From the NCBI GenBank assembly GCA_030693705.1, contig JAUYAB010000008.1, positions 240,861 to 304,860 of the forward strand: 64,000 nucleotides of DNA. Reading direction: 5' to 3'. Origin of the DNA: Ignavibacteria bacterium. Lineage in GTDB: Bacteria; Bacteroidota; Ignavibacteria; Ignavibacteriales; Ignavibacteriaceae. A program made the translations under genes and the position numbers. The notes beneath the pieces were generated by a model. That model had not been told where the DNA came from. It saw only the letters and a list, made by a program, of their open reading frames with translations, and made no database searches. Numbering within the stretch: position 1 is the stretch's first letter; each line of letters opens with the position of its first letter. Below, piece by piece: positions 47,201 to 54,823 of this stretch.

Positions 47201-47507
47201 ATAATTCAACGCCAACGTTGAGCGCCGTTTGTCCGCCGAAACCGAGAAGGATCGCATCGGGTTTATCTTTTTCAATTACCTTTTCAACAAACTCGGTTTT
47301 AATCGGGATGAAATAAACTTTGTCAGCAAATTGTTCGCTTGTTTGAATGGTTGCGATATTCGGATTGATGAGGACGGTTTCAATGCCGTCTTCTTTCAGT
47401 GCCTTTATTGCTTGCGAGCCGGAATAATCAAACTCACCGGCTTGCCCGATCTGTAGCGCACCGCTTCCGAGAATTAATACTTTTTTAGGTTTACCTTTTT
47501 TTATCAT
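44292..47507 (-). CDS. carB: Carbamoyl-phosphate synthase large subunit
   Basis: A 1071-aa enzyme making carbamoyl phosphate for pyrimidines and arginine. Both ATP-grasp halves are present: [23 protein letters not shown] at the N-terminus, [23 protein letters not shown] in the first half, and [21 protein letters not shown] starting the second. A C-terminal MGS-like allosteric domain begins near 930. It is 755 bp from carA because a toxin-antitoxin pair lies between. Confidence 0.97.
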   Translation of the reverse strand: [1071 protein letters not shown]

Positions 47508-47519
47508 GTTCTTTCTTCT

Positions 47520-47600
47520 TTTTTGCTTTGCGACTTAGCGTCTTTGCGGTGAATTTTTACCACAGTGGAGCAGAGACACAAAGGTGTTATCTACAAATAA
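47520..47600. repeat. Dispersed CTTTGCG/ACTAAG-type intergenic repeat
   Basis: CGACTTAGCGTCTTTGCGGTG..TTTTTACCACAGTGG is a variant of a widespread Bacteroidota intergenic hairpin; a related hairpin is at 54726-54755. It fills the short gap between carB and the toxin gene. Confidence 0.45.
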
Positions 47601-47623
47601 AACCGTCTTTTCATATTTTCATT

Positions 47624-47956
47624 CTATCTTACTAATCTCTCTAAAAGAATTGAAGATAAATCTCTTCTTCCATCCAACACGGCTAGGACAAATACTTTTT
47701 CGCTGGAAATTCTATAAATGATCCGCCATGGATTTATAATAAGTTCACGGTAAGAAAAAATATCATTCTCTCTCAACTCCGGGACAACTCTTCCCCGCTT
47801 AGGAAAATGGTTCAGTGATTCAGCTTTTGTTTTTAGTTTGAGAAGGATTTTTAGTGCAGCGTCTATGCTGTCTAAAGCTATATAATCAATGATTTCTTCT
47901 AAATCTCTTTCGGCTGTTTCCGTCCAAAAAACTTTGTAGGAGTTTTTACTTTCCAT
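47624..47956 (-). CDS. ParE/RelE-family toxin
   Basis: A 110-aa protein with the ParE pattern: VFWTETAERDLEEIIDYIA (helices 1-2), FPKRGRVVPEL, and the strand pair YRELIINPWRIIYRI..VFVLAVLDGRRDL. Its start overlaps the upstream antitoxin gene by 11 bp. ParE toxins poison DNA gyrase, RelE toxins cleave mRNA; sequence alone favours ParE. Confidence 0.88.
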   Translation of the reverse strand: MESKNSYKVFWTETAERDLEEIIDYIALDSIDAALKILLKLKTKAESLNHFPKRGRVVPELRENDIFSYRELIINPWRIIYRISSEKVFVLAVLDGRRDLSSILLERLVR

Positions 47957-48227
47957 TGCGCTTTTTGAGTTTGTTTTTTAGGCGATCAAAAACCTCCGAT
48001 TGCTCTTTAACTTTTCCAATTTCAACATCTTTCTCTCCCTGCACCAACAACTTGAGCATCAATAATAGCCGCTTTTGTTTTTCGTATTCATCAATGTTTT
48101 GAACAATTGCAACGTTTTTGTTTTTGTTTCGTAGAATGATAGGATTTTTTCCAAGCGAAAGTTCCTTAAGAAGGAAACTTTTGCCAATTCCTAAATCATC
48201 AATATTGATACTGTTTTCAGAAAGCAT
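47946..48227 (-). CDS. Phd/YefM-family antitoxin
   Basis: A 93-aa protein. The N-terminal region (ISPLG..-like: SFLLKELSLGKNPIILRNKNKNVAIVQNIDEYE) is a typical Phd/YefM DNA-binding fold, and the basic C-terminal tail would wrap the toxin. It is the first gene of the pair inserted between carA and carB; 35 bp from the carA stop, so carA transcription may run into it. Confidence 0.8.
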   Translation of the reverse strand: MLSENSINIDDLGIGKSFLLKELSLGKNPIILRNKNKNVAIVQNIDEYEKQKRLLLMLKLLVQGEKDVEIGKVKEQSEVFDRLKNKLKKRNGK

Positions 48228-48262
48228 AAAGCACCTGTAATTAATAGTTTGTTTTGTTTGAA

Positions 48263-49336
48263 CTAATTTAGCGCTCTCACAAATAAATCGAAAATAAATT
48301 CTGTATCGTCCGGTCCGGGAGAAGCTTCCGGATGAAACTGCGCACCGAAAAGCGGTTTTGAAATATGGATGATTCCTTCATTCGTTCCGTCGTTATCGTT
48401 CTGGAACCACTCGCGCCAATCTTCGGAAAGAGTGGTGGAATCAATAGCGTAACCATGATTTTGTGAAGTAATGTAACACCGTTTTGTTCCCGATTCGTTC
48501 GCCGGCTGATTGTGGCTGCGGTGTCCGTATTTTAATTTATAAGTATTGGCGGCGGCGGCTAAACCCATTATCTGGCAGCCGAGACAAATGCCGAGCATCG
48601 GAATTCCTTTTTCCATTGCGCGTCTTGTGTTTTCAATTGTTACGGGATTCATTTTCGGGTCGCCGGGACCATTCGATAAAACAATTCCGTCAGCCTTAAT
48701 TGAAAGGAAGTCGTAATCATACGGAACGCGGATTACCGTTATATCGCGCCGCAAAAAAGCTTGCACGATGTTGTTTTTCGTTCCGCAGTCAACAAAGACT
48801 AATTTCTTTTTTCCTTTTGTATATTCAACCGGTTCGTTAATTGAAACTTCACCAACGAGATTTGTTTTGTTCGGATCTTCAAAACTTAATTCATCTTTTG
48901 TGTTCTCAAAAACGATTTTGCCAAGCATGGTTCCCTTTTCGCGGAGTTTGCGTGTGAGCATTCGGGTATCAATGCCGTAAATGCCGGGAATATTTTCATC
49001 AACCATCCATTCGTGCAGCGATTGTTTTGCGTTCCAATGCGAATAGTCAAAAGAATAATCAGATACAATAATTCCGCGCAGATGAATTTTTTCCGATTCG
49101 AAATTTTTCAGTAGTCCGTTTTCTCTTTCTTTTCCGGGAACACCGTAATTACCAATAAGGGGGAAAGTGAATGTGAGAATTTGTCCGCAGTACGAAGGGT
49201 CCGTCATGGTTTCCGGGTAGCCTACCATTCCGGTGTTGAAAACAACTTCGCCGGTAACGTTCTTGTCGGAACCAAATCCGTAGCCGGAGAATTCCGAGCC
49301 GTCTTCTAAAATTAATTTTGCTTTTTGTTTGATCAT
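48263..49336 (-). CDS. carA: Carbamoyl-phosphate synthase small (glutaminase) subunit
   Basis: A 357-aa protein releasing ammonia from glutamine for CarB. The N-terminal CPSase_sm_chain domain (ILEDGSEFSGYGFG, TGMVGYPETMTDPSY) is followed by a class I glutaminase with the nucleophile in LGICLGCQIMG and the His/Glu pair in FHPEASPGP. Length is normal. A long leader with a candidate promoter and attenuator precedes it. Confidence 0.96.
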   Translation of the reverse strand: MIKQKAKLILEDGSEFSGYGFGSDKNVTGEVVFNTGMVGYPETMTDPSYCGQILTFTFPLIGNYGVPGKERENGLLKNFESEKIHLRGIIVSDYSFDYSHWNAKQSLHEWMVDENIPGIYGIDTRMLTRKLREKGTMLGKIVFENTKDELSFEDPNKTNLVGEVSINEPVEYTKGKKKLVFVDCGTKNNIVQAFLRRDITVIRVPYDYDFLSIKADGIVLSNGPGDPKMNPVTIENTRRAMEKGIPMLGICLGCQIMGLAAAANTYKLKYGHRSHNQPANESGTKRCYITSQNHGYAIDSTTLSEDWREWFQNDNDGTNEGIIHISKPLFGAQFHPEASPGPDDTEFIFDLFVRALN

Positions 49337-49346
49337 TTTATTTGTC

Positions 49347-49425
49347 TCTTAATCTTATTCCTAATCTTAATCATAATCTTCTCTTTTCTTCTTAAAAGAT
49401 TAAGAACAAGATTACGATTAAGAAA
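49347..49425. repeat. Inverted CTTAATC-family repeat in the carA leader
   Basis: CTTAATCTTATTCCTAATC.. (49347 on) faces AAGATTAAGAACAAGATTACGATTAAG (to about 49421), the same motif as at 13317-13400. It lies between the carA leader hairpin and the carA start codon. Confidence 0.55.
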
Positions 49426-49459
49426 GAAATTGCCAAAACAAACTGAATTACAAAAAAAA

Positions 49460-49480
49460 AGCCACCCTTGCGGAGCGGCT
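49460..49480 (-). terminator. Candidate attenuator hairpin in the carA leader
   Basis: On the minus strand AGCCGCTC pairs with GGGTGGCT (two G-U pairs) across loop CGCAA, followed by nine T. It lies downstream of the carA promoter and upstream of carA, with no minus-strand gene to its right, so it would terminate transcription inside the leader. Confidence 0.6.
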
Positions 49481-49496
49481 ATACTCTTAATTTCAT
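49479..49496 (-). CDS. Possible leader peptide MKLRV
   Basis: ATG AAA TTA AGA GTA then TAG; the stop codon forms the first bases of the terminator stem. A ribosome on it could affect the hairpin. It is very short and has one Arg codon, so this is tentative. Confidence 0.3.
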   Translation of the reverse strand: MKLRV

Positions 49497-49545
49497 ACTG
49501 TTCGGTTTTGTTTTGGGTTTGTTCAATCTTCTAAAATTTTTTCTG

Positions 49546-49576
49546 CAAATATAAAAGGTAAAGGCGTGTAAAACAA
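49546..49576 (-). promoter_or_regulatory. carA promoter (Bacteroidota type)
   Basis: Minus strand TTG (49574-49576), exactly 20 bp, TATATTTG (49546-49553), full match to TTG-N20-TAnnTTTG. It gives a leader of about 200 nt before carA. Confidence 0.7.
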
Positions 49577-49707
49577 TCTATAAAAATTTATTTTCGGATA
49601 GATATTCATTAGAGCAAATTTATCTACGGATTGAAAAATTTTCCCTAATCATCGCTGTATTTCCCCAAATCTTTTTATTTTTGTTTTGCAAATAATTCAG
49701 GAAACCA

Positions 49708-50595
49708 ATGTATAATTCAATAGTTCTGGTTAAGCAAGTGCCGGATACCGCAAATATTTCGGGCAAAGTAATGAAGGAAGACGGAACGGTCAACCGCTCA
49801 AAACTTCCGGCGATATTTAATCACGAAGATAAAGTCGCGCTTGAGTTGGCGCTTCAGGTTAAAGAAAAGTACGGCGGAAAAGTTACCGCAATTACTATGG
49901 GACCTCCGCGAGCTTCCGATATTTTACGCGAATGTTTGTACATGGGAGCCGACGAAGTCTTCCTTATCAGCGATAGAAAATTTGCAGGAGCGGATACTCT
50001 CGCCACTTCCTATGTTTTAAGCGAAGCGATAAACAAAATCGGCAATTATCATTTCATTTTTGGCGGAAGGCAGGCTATTGACGGAGACACGGCTCAGGTC
50101 GGTCCGCAAACAGCCGACAAACTCAACATTCCGCAAGTTACCTACGCAGAACAGATCATTGATATTAAAAACGACAAAGTTACAATTAAAAGAAAAATTG
50201 ACGGCGGACATGAAATTGTTCAAGCGACTTTACCCGTGTTGGTAACCGTTATTAAGGAAGCCGCGGAAACACGTCCGTTTAGCGCTAAAAAGGTTATGGC
50301 GTATAAAGGGGCAAAATCATTAACCGATCTTGAAAAATTAACCGAAGGAAATTCTCTTCTTTACACCGATACGCTGATCCACGAATACAAAGAGAGAAAC
50401 TTATTTATCTCCACATTAACAATGGACGATCTTCAACTTGATGTTGACCGCTGCGGCGTTAAAGGTTCACCGACGAAAGTACACAAAGTTGAATCGGTTG
50501 TTCTTGCGGGGGGAAATCAAACAAGAGTAGAACCGACAAAAGACGGCATCGGAATATTGATTGATAAACTCTTGGAAGATCATATTCTTGGTTAG
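49708..50595 (+). CDS. etfB: Electron transfer flavoprotein beta subunit
   Basis: A 295-aa ETF beta subunit. The start SIVLVKQVPDT, NHEDKVALELAL and the signature region LVKLDGEV-like (ITMGPPRASDILRECLYMGADEVFLISD) match the family. It accepts electrons from acyl-CoA dehydrogenases via the FAD of EtfA. It is slightly longer than the common 250-260 aa form. EtfA follows but 1.1 kb later, with two unrelated genes in between. Confidence 0.93.
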   Translation: MYNSIVLVKQVPDTANISGKVMKEDGTVNRSKLPAIFNHEDKVALELALQVKEKYGGKVTAITMGPPRASDILRECLYMGADEVFLISDRKFAGADTLATSYVLSEAINKIGNYHFIFGGRQAIDGDTAQVGPQTADKLNIPQVTYAEQIIDIKNDKVTIKRKIDGGHEIVQATLPVLVTVIKEAAETRPFSAKKVMAYKGAKSLTDLEKLTEGNSLLYTDTLIHEYKERNLFISTLTMDDLQLDVDRCGVKGSPTKVHKVESVVLAGGNQTRVEPTKDGIGILIDKLLEDHILG

Positions 50596-50673
50596 AAAAT
50601 ATTGGGGATATTGCCAAGGTGAAAGTATTTATATTTGATAAAACGATTTTTTGATTAATAGTAGAGAAGATTT

Positions 50674-51102
50674 ATGACAATGCAAAAAACGATTAAAGTT
50701 GACAAACAACACGTAGAGAAAAGGGTTGATGACTGGAAAAAACGTGTTTCAGTTCTTTTTTCAACAATAGAGCTCTGGTTAATGGAAAGTGATTTTTACA
50801 TTAAGCGAGGTTCAAAATTGAAAATGTACGAGGAACTGATGTCTGAATTTAAGATCCGGGCAACCGACATTGAAACTGCTGACATCTACAAAGACAATAA
50901 AATCGTTTTAACAATAAAGCCAAAGGGTTTATGGATAGTTGGTGCTAACGGAAGAATTGATCTTTTGTCAACCAAAGGCAACTACACACTTGTAGATTTT
51001 GCAGAGCAGTTTGAGCCACCTCAATGGAAATTATTCAACAGTGATAAAAAAAATGGAGTTACATTTACCAAGCAGTTGTTTTTTCAACTATTAGCCAAAT
51101 AG
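50674..51102 (+). CDS. Unknown protein paired with a HEPN protein
   Basis: A 142-aa soluble protein with helical N-terminal half (VEKRVDDWKKRVSVLFSTIELWLM) and a beta-rich C-terminal half (NKIVLTIKPKGLWIVGANGRIDLL). It ends 6 bp before a HEPN-domain gene. The tight pair suggests the partner or antitoxin of the HEPN protein, but the family is not recognised. Start is ATG 50674; the third residue is another ATG. Confidence 0.7.
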   Translation: MTMQKTIKVDKQHVEKRVDDWKKRVSVLFSTIELWLMESDFYIKRGSKLKMYEELMSEFKIRATDIETADIYKDNKIVLTIKPKGLWIVGANGRIDLLSTKGNYTLVDFAEQFEPPQWKLFNSDKKNGVTFTKQLFFQLLAK

Positions 51103-51108
51103 TTTCCT

Positions 51109-51573
51109 ATGAATATTTTTGACGAACCCGGAAAAATTTACAGTGAGATTGATGATGCTTACGCAAGAACAGAAATTCAAGCCCGTTCAAAAGGACACCG
51201 CAAAAAAGAAGCAGAATTTTATAGAAAAAGACAATTAAATGATCAAGCTTATTTTCTTTTTATGTTTACACGATTTGAAGGTAGAGTGAGAGATATTTCA
51301 GATAATCTTATCTATAACAAAGTGACTAATCAGGCAGATTGGAAAATAAATAGAACTTGGGAAATTATTAATAAACAAAAGTTAAATGACTCGTTGCATT
51401 TTATGAATAGAGTTTCCTTACTTACTCCAAAAGGTCAAATTAACTACAACTTGATTAAGCAATATTACGATCAACGGAACAATATTGGTCATGGTGGGTC
51501 TTTCACTATTGCGATCAGCATTCCAACAGTTATTGCAGATATGAAACGGCTCTACAAAGACCTAAAATGGTAA
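51109..51573 (+). CDS. HEPN-domain protein, possible RNase toxin
   Basis: A 154-aa helical protein. The C-terminal half contains YYDQRNNIGHGGSF with Arg123 and His128, giving the Rx4H (RNxxxH) active-site motif of HEPN RNases, preceded by the helix LIKQYYDQ. A long helix earlier (RQLNDQAYFLFMFTRFEGRVRDI) fits the four-helix fold. HEPN proteins are often toxins in MNT/HEPN-like pairs or defence. It interrupts the etfB-etfA operon together with its upstream neighbour. Confidence 0.75.
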   Translation: MNIFDEPGKIYSEIDDAYARTEIQARSKGHRKKEAEFYRKRQLNDQAYFLFMFTRFEGRVRDISDNLIYNKVTNQADWKINRTWEIINKQKLNDSLHFMNRVSLLTPKGQINYNLIKQYYDQRNNIGHGGSFTIAISIPTVIADMKRLYKDLKW

Positions 51574-51703
51574 GTATATTACCAGATAAAGTTTTTCTAC
51601 TGCCAATTTTATTTTTCAAAACTGTCGAATGAAACAATACAATGCATGGTAAAAAATCCCTAGTTAAAAAATAATTCAGAGTAAAAACAAACAGAAAAAA
51701 ATT

Positions 51704-52723
51704 ATGCAAAATCTCTCAAATGAAGTTTGGGTTTTTATTGAACAACGAAACGGAAAAGCTGCGGATGTTAGTTTAGAACTTCTTTGTAAAGGAAGAAAAT
51801 TAGCAGAGCAACTGCAAGGATCGTTGAAAGCTGTGGTTATTGGTGAAGATGTAAAATCTATTGCCGCCGAAACTTTTAAATACGGCGCGAACGAAGTTTT
51901 GTTAATTCAACATAAAGAATTAAAAAATTACCGGACGCTTCCCTACAGCAGAATATTGAATGATCTCATCATCAAATTCTCTCCGCGCATTGTTTTATTC
52001 GGTGCAACGGTTATCGGAAGAGACTTGGCTCCTCGTGTTGCTTCCAACACGAAAAGCGGTTTGACCGCCGACTGTACCGAGTTGCGGATCGACACGATCA
52101 CTTATCTCGGAAAAGAATGCAAAGATATTTTGCTCCAAATTCGTCCCGCTTTTGGCGGCAATATTATCGCGACGATTATTACTCCCGATAATCCCGTGCA
52201 GATGGCAACGGTTCGCGAAGGAGTAATGGAATTATCTCCGCTTGAAAAACCGAACAAAACAAAAATTACAGAAATTCCTTTTATTCCCGATCCAACCGAT
52301 TCTTTAGTTGAAATCATTGAGCAATTCCACCAGGAAAACAAAGTGAATTTAAAAGGTGCGCCGGTTATTGTCGCCGGCGGGTACGGACTCGGCACAAAAG
52401 AAAATTTTAAACTGATTCACGAACTTGCACACGTTCTTGGTGGAGAAGTTGCCGGAAGCCGCGCCGCTGTTGATGCAGGTTTTGTTCCGCACGAACGACA
52501 GGTGGGACAAACAGGGATTACCGTTCGCCCAAAACTTTATATTGCGGTCGGAATTTCCGGCGCAATTCAACACCGTGCCGGAATGCAGGAAGCAAATAAA
52601 ATTATTGCTATCAACATCGATCCCGACGCACCTATTTTCCAAATTGCGCATTATGGAATTGTCGGTGATGCCATCGATATCATTCCAAAATTTATTGATG
52701 CCTATAAACATAAATTGAAATAG
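51704..52723 (+). CDS. etfA: Electron transfer flavoprotein alpha subunit
   Basis: A 339-aa ETF alpha subunit. N-terminal EVWVFIEQRNGKAADVSLELL and the FAD-binding C-terminal domain (APVIVAGGYGLGTKENFKLI, SRAAVDAGFVPHERQVGQTG, LYIAVGISGAIQHRAGM, IINIDPDAPIF) are intact. It forms the heterodimer with EtfB and is followed after 7 bp by an acyl-CoA dehydrogenase. Confidence 0.95.
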   Translation: MQNLSNEVWVFIEQRNGKAADVSLELLCKGRKLAEQLQGSLKAVVIGEDVKSIAAETFKYGANEVLLIQHKELKNYRTLPYSRILNDLIIKFSPRIVLFGATVIGRDLAPRVASNTKSGLTADCTELRIDTITYLGKECKDILLQIRPAFGGNIIATIITPDNPVQMATVREGVMELSPLEKPNKTKITEIPFIPDPTDSLVEIIEQFHQENKVNLKGAPVIVAGGYGLGTKENFKLIHELAHVLGGEVAGSRAAVDAGFVPHERQVGQTGITVRPKLYIAVGISGAIQHRAGMQEANKIIAINIDPDAPIFQIAHYGIVGDAIDIIPKFIDAYKHKLK

Positions 52724-52730
52724 AGGAACT

Positions 52731-54452
52731 ATGCCAAATTTCTTTTTAGATAACAGCGATCTACAATTTCATTTTAATCAACTTGAGTTAAAAGAAGTTG
52801 TTCGCATAACCGAAGATAATTATGAAGAAGCAAAAAAATATAATTACGCCCCGGTGAATTATGAAGATGCGATTGAGAATTACAAAAAAGTTTTAGAAGT
52901 AACCGGTGATTTAGCCGGAAACTTTATCGCGGACAGAGCCGCCGATGTTGATACTGAAGGAGCAACTTTTTCGGAAGGAAAAGTGACTTACGCAAAGGGA
53001 ACTCAAGATACTCTTAAGCAGCTTGGACAAGCTGATCTGATGGGGATGATCCTTCCACGCAAATACGGCGGACTAAATTTCCCTTTCTCTATTTATATGA
53101 TGGCGGTAGAAATACTTGCGCGCGCCGACGCTTCTTTGATGAATGTTTTCGGCTTACAAGATATTGCCGACACAATTAAAAAATTCGGGAATGAAGACCA
53201 GCGCCAGGAATTTATCCCTAAGTTTTGCACCGGTGAAAATACTGGGGCAATGGCGCTCACCGAACCTGATGCCGGTTCCGATTTGCAAGCGGTAAAACTG
53301 CAAGCTTATCAAAACGAAAACGGGCAATGGTTTTTACGCGGTGTAAAAAGATTTATCACCAACGGAAACGGCGAAGTTCATTTAGTGCTTGCACGGTCTG
53401 AAGCCGGAACAAAAGACGGGCGCGGTTTAAGTATGTTCGTGTGCCGTACCGATAAAACTGTTGTGATCAGAAGAATTGAACACAAGCTTGGAATTCACGG
53501 TTCGCCTACTTGCGAATTACAATTTAACGATACTCCGGCGCAGCTTGTGGGACAAAGAAAATTCGGATTAATAAAATATGTCCTCGATTTAATGTTCCGC
53601 GCACGTATGGGAGTTTCGGCGCAGGCGCTCGGTATTTCGCAAGCAGCTTATGAAGAAGCTGTAAAATATGCACGCGAACGTGAGCAGTTCGGTAAAGCGA
53701 TTTACAACATTCCCGTTATTACCAACATGTTGATTGAAATGAGAGTGCTGCTTGAAAGTAACCGCTCACTTTTTTATAGTGCGGCAAAATCGGTTGACAC
53801 AAAAGAGAAACTCGAAGAACAAATTGAAAAATTGAAAGTCGAAGGAAAATCTTTTAGCGAAGAAAATAACCGGTTGAAACAAGCAACAAAGATCGCAAAC
53901 TTTTTAACACCGATTAGTAAGTACACGTTAACGGAATCGGCTAACAAGATAAGCTACGACGCGCTGCAAATACACGGCGGAACCGGTTATATAAAAGAGT
54001 TTAAAGTCGAAAGACTCACTCGCGATGCGCGCATTACAAATATTTATGAAGGAACTTCGCAGTTGCAAATTGTTGCAGCCGCCGGCGGTGTTATCAACGA
54101 TGTGATGAAAGAATATTTTGAAGAAAAAGAGCAACGTGAATACAAGGGCGGTTTGACAAGACTTGCGAATCACTTAAAAGAGATCCGCGAAATTTATCTT
54201 GATTGCCTCAAATACGTTCTTGATAAAAAAGATACCAGCTTTCAAGATGTTGCCGCAAAGGATTTAGTAGAACTTTATTCTTATTTGTACATCGGCTATT
54301 TGGTTTTGGATGAAGCAGAGATTGAATCGAAAAAAATATTTATTGCTAACCGTTACATTATCAACTCGCTTGCAAACGCGAGAAAAAATGCAGCATCAAT
54401 TAAGAATGAATTATTCTCCGATCTTTTACACGCAGATAAAATTTTAGTTTAA
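52731..54452 (+). CDS. Acyl-CoA dehydrogenase (long form)
   Basis: A 573-aa flavoenzyme that oxidises an acyl-CoA and hands electrons to the EtfAB encoded just upstream. Visible: MALTEPDAGSDLQAV (FAD/substrate loop), FITNGNGEVHLVLAR, and the C-terminal IHGGTGYIKEFKVERLTRDAR..YEGTSQLQ. About 180 residues beyond the usual 380 form an extended C-terminal helical domain as in long-chain members. GAGGA precedes the ATG. Substrate length is not evident. Confidence 0.93.
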   Translation: MPNFFLDNSDLQFHFNQLELKEVVRITEDNYEEAKKYNYAPVNYEDAIENYKKVLEVTGDLAGNFIADRAADVDTEGATFSEGKVTYAKGTQDTLKQLGQADLMGMILPRKYGGLNFPFSIYMMAVEILARADASLMNVFGLQDIADTIKKFGNEDQRQEFIPKFCTGENTGAMALTEPDAGSDLQAVKLQAYQNENGQWFLRGVKRFITNGNGEVHLVLARSEAGTKDGRGLSMFVCRTDKTVVIRRIEHKLGIHGSPTCELQFNDTPAQLVGQRKFGLIKYVLDLMFRARMGVSAQALGISQAAYEEAVKYAREREQFGKAIYNIPVITNMLIEMRVLLESNRSLFYSAAKSVDTKEKLEEQIEKLKVEGKSFSEENNRLKQATKIANFLTPISKYTLTESANKISYDALQIHGGTGYIKEFKVERLTRDARITNIYEGTSQLQIVAAAGGVINDVMKEYFEEKEQREYKGGLTRLANHLKEIREIYLDCLKYVLDKKDTSFQDVAAKDLVELYSYLYIGYLVLDEAEIESKKIFIANRYIINSLANARKNAASIKNELFSDLLHADKILV

Positions 54453-54476
54453 CAACATATTTACACGGGAGATATT

Positions 54477-54686
54477 ATGAATAAGAAAATTTATTATTAC
54501 CGGGCTTACGACGACAAAGAAGAAAAAAATTATTTCAAATGTTCGTTCGATCACGCAGCAATTGAGGCTCTCGTAAAAGATTTTGAGCAAACTCATCAAG
54601 AATATTATAATTTCGATTTCGTGAATTTTCTAAAAGAAAAAGACCCTGAAGCAGAGTTAATTGAGATTACGAACATCTATTATTAA
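54477..54686 (+). CDS. Small conserved-looking protein after the acyl-CoA dehydrogenase gene
   Basis: A 69-aa acidic, aromatic-rich protein (KIYYYRAYDDKEEKNYFKC..), with a good GGGAGA ribosome-binding site 24 bp after the dehydrogenase gene, so it is likely translated from the same transcript. No known domain. An inverted-repeat terminator lies downstream. Confidence 0.6.
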   Translation: MNKKIYYYRAYDDKEEKNYFKCSFDHAAIEALVKDFEQTHQEYYNFDFVNFLKEKDPEAELIEITNIYY

Positions 54687-54725
54687 TCCTATTTTTTTCT
54701 TAGTGAAACTAAGTGTTCTAAGTGG

Positions 54726-54755
54726 CTTAGTGGTAAAGAGTTTTTCACCACTAAG
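54726..54755. terminator. Bidirectional terminator/repeat between convergent genes
   Basis: CTTAGTGGT (54726-54734) pairs with ACCACTAAG (54747-54755), with T-rich loop and flanking ACTAAGTG motifs that repeat around it. It sits between the small gene and the convergent PhzF gene and is also a member of a widespread intergenic repeat type. Confidence 0.55.
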
Positions 54756-54823
54756 GCACTAAGGGCACAAAGAAACACTAAGTATATTTTTTTGTGTAAT
54801 AAAACTTACCAAGCCTGCCTCAA

